Origin: Sphingomonas_L flavalba_A
Lineage (GTDB): Bacteria; Pseudomonadota; Alphaproteobacteria; Sphingomonadales; Sphingomonadaceae
NCBI RefSeq assembly: GCF_047553045.1
Contig: NZ_CP180208.1
Span: 1,922,001 to 1,986,000 of the forward strand
Reading direction: 5' to 3'
DNA: 64,000 nucleotides
This document shows positions 58,076 through 64,000 of the stretch, one piece after another. The notes below the pieces were generated by a model. The model did no database searches, was not told the origin of the DNA, and saw nothing but the letters and a program-made list of their open reading frames with translations. Within the stretch, counting starts at the first letter, position 1, and the number at the start of each line of letters is the position of its first letter. A program made the position numbers and the translations under genes.

Positions 58076-60022
58076 ATGGTTATGCGTGTTCCCCTGATGG
58101 CGCTGCTGCTCGCAACGCCCGCTCCCCTTGCCCTGCAACCGATCCGCGCGCAGCCGACGGCGGCCGCGACCGCCACCGTCGGCCCGGCGATCATCGAATG
58201 GAATCGGCTGCGCCAGACCGATTCCCTGCCCTTCTCCAGCTATGCCGGCTTCCTGATCGCCCACCCCGGCTGGCCGGGCGAAGCGGCGATGCGCCGCACC
58301 GCGGAACGCGTACTGGCGCCGGAAACGATGGAACCGCGCCAGACGGCGGCGTTCTTCGACCGCTTCGCTCCGCTCACCAACACCGGCCAGGCCCGCTATG
58401 CGGAGGCCTTGGCCGCGATCGGCCGGCAGGACGAAGCCCGCGCCGCCGCGCGCAAGGCGTGGACCTCCGGCTCACTGTCCACCGCCGATGAAGCGCGGAT
58501 GCTCACCGCTTTCGGCGGCAGCTTCACCCCCGCCGATCAGGACGAACGGATGGACCGGCTGCTGTGGGCCGGGGCGACCAGCGCCGCCACCCGCCAATTG
58601 CCGCTGGTCACCATCGCCCGCCGCCCGCTGTTCGAGGCCCGTCTGGCCATGCGGACCCGCGCCGCCGATGCCGCGACCAGGGCCAATGCGGTACTGCCGG
58701 CCGCGCTCGGCGACGCCGGTTACCTCGCCGATCGGGCGTTGTGGCTGCGCGCGACGGGTCAGGCCGGCGCCGCCCGCCAGTTGCTCGCCCAGCGCCGGCC
58801 GCTCACCGCCCGCCCATCCGAACCGGTCAAATGGTACGAAACGCTGCTGACGGTGGCGCAAGATGCGCGATCCGGCGGCCAGCCGCAACTGGCGTGGGAC
58901 ATCGCCCGCCAGATCGACGACGCTTTCCCGCCCGGCACCGACTTCCGCAACCAGCCGCTGGCGGTGCGCGATCGCTATACCAGCCTCGCCTGGCTCGCCG
59001 GAATGACCGCGCTGAGCGATCTGCGCCGCCCGGCCGATGCCATCGGCCTGTTCCAGCGTTACGCCGCCGCCGCCAAGACCCCGCAAACCCAGACCAAGGG
59101 CTATTACTGGGCGGGGCAGGCCGCGAAGGCCGCCGGCAACAATCCGGCCGCTCATTTCGAACAGGCCGGCGCCTTTGCCGATCAGTTCTACGGCCAGCTC
59201 GCGCTGGAAGCGCTTGGCCGGCCGCTGCGCCCACCACCCGACATGCCCGCCGATCGCCCGTCACAGGGGGAACGCCAGGCATTTATGAACCGCGAAGTGG
59301 TGCGCGCCGCACGCTATCTCGGCCAGACTGGCAACTGGCGCGACCAGACGCTGTTCGTCCGGGCGATCGCCGAAAGCGTCGACAGCGGTGTCGATCACGT
59401 GCTGGCGGACGAATTGTCGCGAACGATTGGCCGCCCGGACCTTGCGGTCATGGTCGGCCGCGCCGCGCGCAGCGACGGGCGCAGCGATTACGCGCGGATC
59501 AGCTATCCGCAGGTGCCGGTACCGTCCGACAGCGCCCATGCCTGGACGATGGTCCATGCAATCGCCCGACAGGAAAGCCAGTTCGACCGTGACATCGTCA
59601 GCCGCGCCGGCGCGCGCGGCCTGATGCAGCTTATGCCGGCCACCGCCGCGGAAACGGCGCGCAAGCTCGGTATCGCGCACGATCCGTCGGCGCTGTCGGA
59701 CACTGGCTACAACATCCGGTTGGGCGCCGCCTATTTTCACCGGATGCTCGATTATTACGGCGGCAGCCACGTGCTTGCCGTCGCCGCCTACAATGCCGGC
59801 CCTGGCAATGTGAACCGCTGGCTGAAGGCGAATGGCGATCCGCGCACCGCCGACGTCGACACGATCCGGTGGATCGAAAGCATCCCGTTCAGCGAGACAC
59901 GCAACTATGTCCAGCGTGTGCTGGAAAATGCGGTCGTCTACGAACTGCTGAACCCGCAACGGGCGCGCACCGCCTCGGCGGCGTCACTGTCGGCCTATCT
60001 CGGCACCCGCCCGGCCGGCTGA
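58076..60022 (+). CDS. slt: Soluble-type lytic transglycosylase
   Basis: This periplasmic murein transglycosylase of about 648 residues has a signal peptide (MVMRVPLMALLLATPAPLAL, cleavage near IRAQ). An alpha-superhelical repeat region covers most of the chain. A C-terminal SLT domain has the catalytic Glu in IARQESQFDRDIVSRAG, GLMQLMPATAAETAR and AVAAYNAGPGNVNRWL. Two close ATGs (58076 and 58082) are possible starts. It is divergent from dapA, and greB follows after 4 nt. Confidence 0.93.
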   Translation: MVMRVPLMALLLATPAPLALQPIRAQPTAAATATVGPAIIEWNRLRQTDSLPFSSYAGFLIAHPGWPGEAAMRRTAERVLAPETMEPRQTAAFFDRFAPLTNTGQARYAEALAAIGRQDEARAAARKAWTSGSLSTADEARMLTAFGGSFTPADQDERMDRLLWAGATSAATRQLPLVTIARRPLFEARLAMRTRAADAATRANAVLPAALGDAGYLADRALWLRATGQAGAARQLLAQRRPLTARPSEPVKWYETLLTVAQDARSGGQPQLAWDIARQIDDAFPPGTDFRNQPLAVRDRYTSLAWLAGMTALSDLRRPADAIGLFQRYAAAAKTPQTQTKGYYWAGQAAKAAGNNPAAHFEQAGAFADQFYGQLALEALGRPLRPPPDMPADRPSQGERQAFMNREVVRAARYLGQTGNWRDQTLFVRAIAESVDSGVDHVLADELSRTIGRPDLAVMVGRAARSDGRSDYARISYPQVPVPSDSAHAWTMVHAIARQESQFDRDIVSRAGARGLMQLMPATAAETARKLGIAHDPSALSDTGYNIRLGAAYFHRMLDYYGGSHVLAVAAYNAGPGNVNRWLKANGDPRTADVDTIRWIESIPFSETRNYVQRVLENAVVYELLNPQRARTASAASLSAYLGTRPAG

Positions 60023-60026
60023 CGCG

Positions 60027-60509
60027 GTGGATCGGCCCAACTACATCACGCCGGCCGGCTATGCGGCGCTGCGCGCCGAATATGAGGCACTGTTCGCCGT
60101 TGAACGGCCGAAGCTGGTCGAAACGATCAGTTGGGCTGCCGGCAACGGCGATCGGTCCGAAAACGGCGATTACATCTACGGGCGCAAGCGCCTTCGTGAG
60201 ATCGACCGGACGATCAACCGGTTGTCGCGCAAGATGAAGGCGGCAAAAGTCGTCGACCCCGCCGCCCAGCAGGATCGCAGCCGGGTGTTCTTCGGCGCGA
60301 CGGTGACCGTCGCCGACGAGGATGACCGCGAACGCACGGTCACGATCGTCGGCAATGACGAGGCGGATGCCGGTGCCGGCCGCGTCGGCTGGGATTCGCC
60401 GATCGCGCGCGCCCTGCGTGGCGCCGCCGTCGGCGATCTCCGTCGCCTCCATCTTCCCGCGGGGGAGTGCGAATACGAAGTGATCGCGATTCGCTACCCG
60501 ACTCCATAG
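60027..60509 (+). CDS. greB: Transcription elongation factor GreB
   Basis: This 160-residue factor enters the RNA polymerase secondary channel and stimulates cleavage of backtracked RNA. The coiled-coil tip GDRSENGDYIYGRKRLREID carries the acidic residues, in the GreB rather than GreA form. The C-terminal FKBP-like domain has VGWDSPIARALRGAAVGD. The GTG start lies 4 nt after the slt stop, which suggests coupling. Confidence 0.94.
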   Translation: MDRPNYITPAGYAALRAEYEALFAVERPKLVETISWAAGNGDRSENGDYIYGRKRLREIDRTINRLSRKMKAAKVVDPAAQQDRSRVFFGATVTVADEDDRERTVTIVGNDEADAGAGRVGWDSPIARALRGAAVGDLRRLHLPAGECEYEVIAIRYPTP

Positions 60510-60584
60510 GCTGCGCGCTGACGATGCGCCTGCCTTCGCGGGGGCACCGTGCGCTTCACGAACCAGCGTCGAACGCCGCCCTGC

Positions 60585-60965
60585 CTACACGCAGCGCGGG
60601 TCGCGCTCCGGCGGCGCGTTGGTCCGGGTCTTCCACTCACCGTTCGGCGACAGGTATTTTTCGCCCGGCGCGGTCTGCAGAATCAGGTTGCAACCGCTGG
60701 TGAACGCCATCTGCTCGACAGTGGCACCGGCGGCGGCGCTCGACGTGTACTTCGCCTTGCGCTGGATGTTGATGTTGTTGACCAGCCCGCGCAGCGCCGG
60801 AGTCGCGGCGCCGACGATACCAAGATAGCCGTCCGGCTGCTCGCCGACCTGCCCGGCGGTGCGCGCCGCCTGATAGGCCGGGTCGCGCTGGGCCAGCGCC
60901 ATGCCGGATGTCAGGGCCAGCGCGGCCCCGGCGGCGATCAGTGTCAGTGTCCCGAATGTCTTCAT
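60585..60965 (-). CDS. ydbL: YdbL family protein (DUF1318)
   Basis: This 126-residue periplasmic protein has a signal peptide (TLTLIAAGAALALTSGMALAQ) and the DUF1318 core with ARTAGQVGEQPDGYLGIVG and LVNNINIQRKAKYTSSAA. It is the last gene of ydbH-ynbE-ydbL, the same order as in E. coli, where the set works in lipid transport between the two membranes. It overlaps ynbE by 1 nt (TGATG). The C-terminus holds two Cys (SGCNLI, DPRCV), unusual enough to suggest a disulfide. Confidence 0.88.
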   Translation of the reverse strand: MKTFGTLTLIAAGAALALTSGMALAQRDPAYQAARTAGQVGEQPDGYLGIVGAATPALRGLVNNINIQRKAKYTSSAAAGATVEQMAFTSGCNLILQTAPGEKYLSPNGEWKTRTNAPPERDPRCV

Positions 60966-61174
60966 CAGAAAATCCCCGGATTGGCCTGGATCAACGATTT
61001 CGCTTCCCCGTCCAGCCGATAGACGACCTGCTGGGTCACGTTGATGTTGAGGTTGATCTCGATCGGCTTGTCCGGCGCGCTGACGTTGACGCAACCGCCG
61101 GTCAGGGCGGCACCCGTCGCCAGCACGGCGCCCGGCAACAGCCTTTCGATCCACCAGACTGCCCTTCTCCTCAT
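60965..61174 (-). CDS. ynbE: YnbE family lipoprotein
   Basis: This small lipoprotein of about 69 residues has a lipobox TGGC, then VNVSAPDKPIEINLNINVTQQVVYRLD, whose core EINLNINVTQQVVYRL is the family hallmark. In E. coli YnbE is an outer-membrane lipoprotein that stacks onto YdbH to bridge the periplasm. I use the ATG at 61172..61174; an earlier ATG at 61199..61201 would add nine residues. Confidence 0.88.
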   Translation of the reverse strand: MRRRAVWWIERLLPGAVLATGAALTGGCVNVSAPDKPIEINLNINVTQQVVYRLDGEAKSLIQANPGIF

Positions 61175-61216
61175 CGTCGTTGTTGATCCTGCGAATAGCA
61201 TTGGCACAGTCCTGAT

Positions 61217-64000
61217 TTAGCGGGGCTGAACGGGTTGGGGGGACCGGTCGCGCTTGTCCTGCTCCTCAAGCAGCGCCGGCAGATTGCGTTCGATCAGCCG
61301 GGCCGGATCGTAGAAGGACTGCGCCGAATCGATCAACTGCCGAAATGGCGCGGCGATCCTGACGTTAAAGACCAGCGGCAGCGTTTGCAGCCGGTCGAGC
61401 AGGAAATTCCGCTTGGTCCCCTCGCCCTGACGGATGCCGGCAAAGCGGACCTCGGTGATCACCTCGCCGGCCAACGCGCCGTTCATCACGATCGCCAGAT
61501 CGCGGTAGCGCAGCGATTTCAGCGACTGGAAAGCCAGGTTGCCCCAGAAGCCCAGATCCTCCTGGCTGACCTCGCCAACATAGGCAAGGGTGCCGCCGCC
61601 TTCCGACCGCACGTTCAGCCGGCCGTTCTCGATCCGCCCGCCGTCGGCGTTGAACACGATCGGCAGGACGCCGTCGAACGTGCCGGTCGCGTTCAGGTTC
61701 TTGAAGTCGAATTGCTGGAGGAACTGGCCGGCATCCATCCCGGTGATGCGGAAGGTCATCCGCCGGTCCTGCGGCGTGCTGAAATCGAGCAATGTCGGCT
61801 CCAGCATCAGCGCGCCGCCGGCAAAGGGCCAGCGCCCCTCCTCCACCCGCACCCGCGCGCCCGGCAACGTCTGGTAACGGATGGTGCCGTCGTTGACGGC
61901 GATGCCGGGGTTGATCGTCGCGACGGTTGCCACCTGCCCCGGCGCGCTTTCCAGACTCAGCAGGTCGGTGAACCGGATGGTCCCGGCAATGCCGCTGACC
62001 GGGCCAAGTGCTGCCGCCAGATCGGTGCCATCGGTATGGAAACTGCCGGTGCTGGTCACCCCGTCCGGCGTCCAGGCGATATGCCCGTCGCCGCTGACGA
62101 TGCCGACGACATCGGCAATGACGCCGAAGGTCAGCGGCGTCAGTTCGTCGGGCTGGAATGCCTTGTCGAACGTGATGCCCGGCACCGCCAGATCGGCATG
62201 CCCGCGCCCGCTGCCCAGGTCATGGGCGATCGACACGTCGGAAACGAAAACGCCCTTCTCGGGATGGACCAGCCGCCCGGTCACCGCGATCCGCCCGTCG
62301 ACCAGCGTCAACGCGACATCGCGCCCGGCCAGCGGCAGGAAACGTGGCGCCGCCGCCGCATCGGCGACCATCAGCGCCCCGCTGACCGCCAGCCGCCCGT
62401 CATGCACCGCCCATGTTCCATCCGCCGCGGACATGACCAGCGGCACATTGGCGATCGCCCCGGCACCGCCGGTAAAGCCGCCGCCCGGCGCACCATCGAA
62501 ACGCCCGTCAACGGTCGCGAAACGCAGGTGCGTGTTCTCCGCCCCCCCGCCGATCCGCACCGCCGGCGCCGCCAGCCGGAACCGTCGCTCGCCCAGCCGC
62601 ACCTCGGCCCGCTCGGCGGCCAGCGTCACCGGCGCCTCGCCCATCCGCCCGGCCAGATGCACCGCGTTCAGCACCATGCCGCCACCCAGCCGCCCGCCGT
62701 CGAGCACGACCAGTCCGCCGTCGACCGGGCAGAGCGGCAACCGCGCCGTGCTAAGCACCAGCCCGCCGGCGGCCACCCGCGCCGCCCCCAGCGACGCGCA
62801 TTCGCGGTTTACCACCACCCGCCGCCGCCCATCCCATTCGGCCGCGACGGGCAGGGTCAACCCGTCGACCCGCCCGTCGCCAAGCGGCCCGGACAGCGTC
62901 GCCGTCGTTGTCACCCGCATCCCGCGCCCCACCGCCGTCAGTCGCACCGGCGTCAAAGCCAGCCGCGCTCCGCCGGCCGCGTAAGGCTGCATAACGACCG
63001 TGCCGGTCACCGGCGCATCGGCTCGTGCCCGCACCAGCTCCGCCCGCGCATCGGGCAACCCGCCGCCGCCGCTGGTCAGCACCGCCGCGATCCGCGTCTC
63101 GCCGCCCGGCCAGGCGTAGCGCACCCCGCCACCGCCCAGCGCCACCCGCGCGCCGCTCGCCGCGATCAGCGCCAGCCGGCGCACTGTCACCACGCCGCGC
63201 GCACCAGCCGATTCGACCGTCACCGCCCCATCGACCGCGAAGTCCTTCGCGGCACCATCCAGCGCCTTGGCAAGCCCATCGGCAAGCGGCCCGACCGGCG
63301 TCCCCTGCCCGGTCGCCCCGAATGCCGCGATCGCGCGCCGCCGCCCGGCGTCCAGCGCGCCATGCTCCGCGCCAATCCGGCCGTCGAACCGCACACCGCG
63401 CGACGACAGGCTGTAACGGCCGTCGACCCGCAGCGCCTTGCCCGACAGCATCGCCGTGCCGAATGTCCCGGCCGCCAGCCGCGCGGCCCCGGCGGTGCCC
63501 TCCGCTCCCCCGGCAAAGCTGACCTGCCCGGCAATCGGCGCCAGCGCCCCGGCCGGGTGCCGCGCCGCCGCTGCCTTCACCTGCGCCCGCCCGCGCCAGC
63601 GCGTCATGTCCGCCGCCAGCGTCGCGGCCAGATCCAGCGCAGGCGCCCGCACCACCGCATCACCACAAGCCAGCGCCGCCGCATTCACCGACCCGCGCAA
63701 CACCGGCCGCGCGCGATCGATGCGCAGCGCCAACGCGGCGGTCAGCCCGGTCGCCGCGCAATCGCCGCTGGTCAGCCGTGGCGCCCGCGCCTCAAGCCGC
63801 CCGGCAAACCCGCCGTCCAGCCGCCCCCGCCCGCTCAGCCGCAGCTCCGCCGGCCCGTATGGCGTGGTCAGCATCGCCCGTCCGTCCGCCACGGCAAGAT
63901 CGATCGCCGGCAAGGCGAAGGGCTTGCCCGACGGCGCCGGCAACAACTTGTCGACCGCGCCCATCGACAGCGTGCCATCCGCCGCCAGCCGCGCCTTCAA
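61217..64000 (-). CDS. ydbH: YdbH family AsmA-like protein, C-terminal part, cut by the window edge
   Basis: The visible 927 residues lack the N-terminus, which lies beyond position 64000. The chain is almost all beta-strand with repeated Ala/Gly/Val-rich strands, as expected of the long hydrophobic groove of AsmA-like bridge proteins (TamB, YhdP, YdbH). The C-terminal part FNVRIAAPFRQLIDSAQSFY followed by DPARLIERNLPAL matches YdbH. It is followed after about 40 nt by ynbE and ydbL, which supports the call. Predicted role: phospholipid transfer from the inner to the outer membrane. Confidence 0.85.
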   Translation of the reverse strand: MKARLAADGTLSMGAVDKLLPAPSGKPFALPAIDLAVADGRAMLTTPYGPAELRLSGRGRLDGGFAGRLEARAPRLTSGDCAATGLTAALALRIDRARPVLRGSVNAAALACGDAVVRAPALDLAATLAADMTRWRGRAQVKAAAARHPAGALAPIAGQVSFAGGAEGTAGAARLAAGTFGTAMLSGKALRVDGRYSLSSRGVRFDGRIGAEHGALDAGRRRAIAAFGATGQGTPVGPLADGLAKALDGAAKDFAVDGAVTVESAGARGVVTVRRLALIAASGARVALGGGGVRYAWPGGETRIAAVLTSGGGGLPDARAELVRARADAPVTGTVVMQPYAAGGARLALTPVRLTAVGRGMRVTTTATLSGPLGDGRVDGLTLPVAAEWDGRRRVVVNRECASLGAARVAAGGLVLSTARLPLCPVDGGLVVLDGGRLGGGMVLNAVHLAGRMGEAPVTLAAERAEVRLGERRFRLAAPAVRIGGGAENTHLRFATVDGRFDGAPGGGFTGGAGAIANVPLVMSAADGTWAVHDGRLAVSGALMVADAAAAPRFLPLAGRDVALTLVDGRIAVTGRLVHPEKGVFVSDVSIAHDLGSGRGHADLAVPGITFDKAFQPDELTPLTFGVIADVVGIVSGDGHIAWTPDGVTSTGSFHTDGTDLAAALGPVSGIAGTIRFTDLLSLESAPGQVATVATINPGIAVNDGTIRYQTLPGARVRVEEGRWPFAGGALMLEPTLLDFSTPQDRRMTFRITGMDAGQFLQQFDFKNLNATGTFDGVLPIVFNADGGRIENGRLNVRSEGGGTLAYVGEVSQEDLGFWGNLAFQSLKSLRYRDLAIVMNGALAGEVITEVRFAGIRQGEGTKRNFLLDRLQTLPLVFNVRIAAPFRQLIDSAQSFYDPARLIERNLPALLEEQDKRDRSPQPVQPR

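Overview
The window is high-G+C bacterial chromosome and reads as a member of the Sphingomonadales (Alphaproteobacteria). Signs of this are a CckA hybrid kinase, an HdaA-type replication regulator, a DUF3035-type lipoprotein behind lspA, a TorF-like putative porin, a large TonB-dependent receptor, and the GAAC-N7-GAAC (= GTTC-N7-GTTC) type of LexA box typical of alphaproteobacteria. Coding density is very high. Many neighbouring genes overlap by 1-11 nt (ATGA or TGATG junctions). No gene-free stretch exceeds about 260 nt. I see no rRNA, tRNA, IS element, prophage or CRISPR array.

Layout: 1-10.2 kb holds an exported-protein fragment, thyA-folA, an M19 dipeptidase, LemA plus an M48 protease, then ribF, ileS, lspA and a lipoprotein gene. 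10.3-18.9 kb holds two envelope proteins, sseA-metC (sulfur metabolism), queF, a thioesterase, PPK2, aspS and rnd. 18.9-24.4 kb is a minus-strand run DUF2066-like gene - hdaA - ppk1 - ppx, divergent from purM-purN-yjbR-like-membrane protein. 27-41 kb holds a GNAT gene, ndk, a small SOS-type membrane ORF, pssA-psd (phosphatidylethanolamine synthesis), icd, a CPA2 antiporter, alaS, an M24 peptidase, a dicarboxylate symporter, a GST and recA.

40.9-53.0 kb is the accessory part. It is a catabolic island with a TonB-dependent receptor, a Tat-exported small subunit plus GMC dehydrogenase, an aldehyde dehydrogenase plus amidase, an AraC-family regulator, and an operon of opine-dehydrogenase-like, 3-hydroxyacyl-CoA-dehydrogenase-like and FAD-linked oxidase genes. 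The three promoter regions of the island share a short sequence (CTGCTATCCG or close variants), so I infer one regulon. The content resembles the polyethylene-glycol (peg) clusters of sphingomonads, but the substrate cannot be read from sequence.

53.1-64 kb holds a minus-strand dapA-smpB-DUF2062-cckA cluster followed by a stand-alone receiver gene, then slt-greB, then ydbH-ynbE-ydbL, a predicted inter-membrane lipid transport operon whose first gene runs off the window.

Most notable signals: (1) a 73-residue single-helix membrane ORF preceded by a -35 element, a perfect LexA half-site pair and a strong ribosome binding site, with the same box type as recA; (2) the shared operator-like motif across the catabolic island; (3) a patch inside the ileS editing domain with alien codon use and about 54% G+C; (4) a repeated promoter geometry in which a TAnnnn hexamer ends 6-7 nt before the start codon (thyA, ribF, rnd, purM, cckA), predicting leaderless mRNAs.
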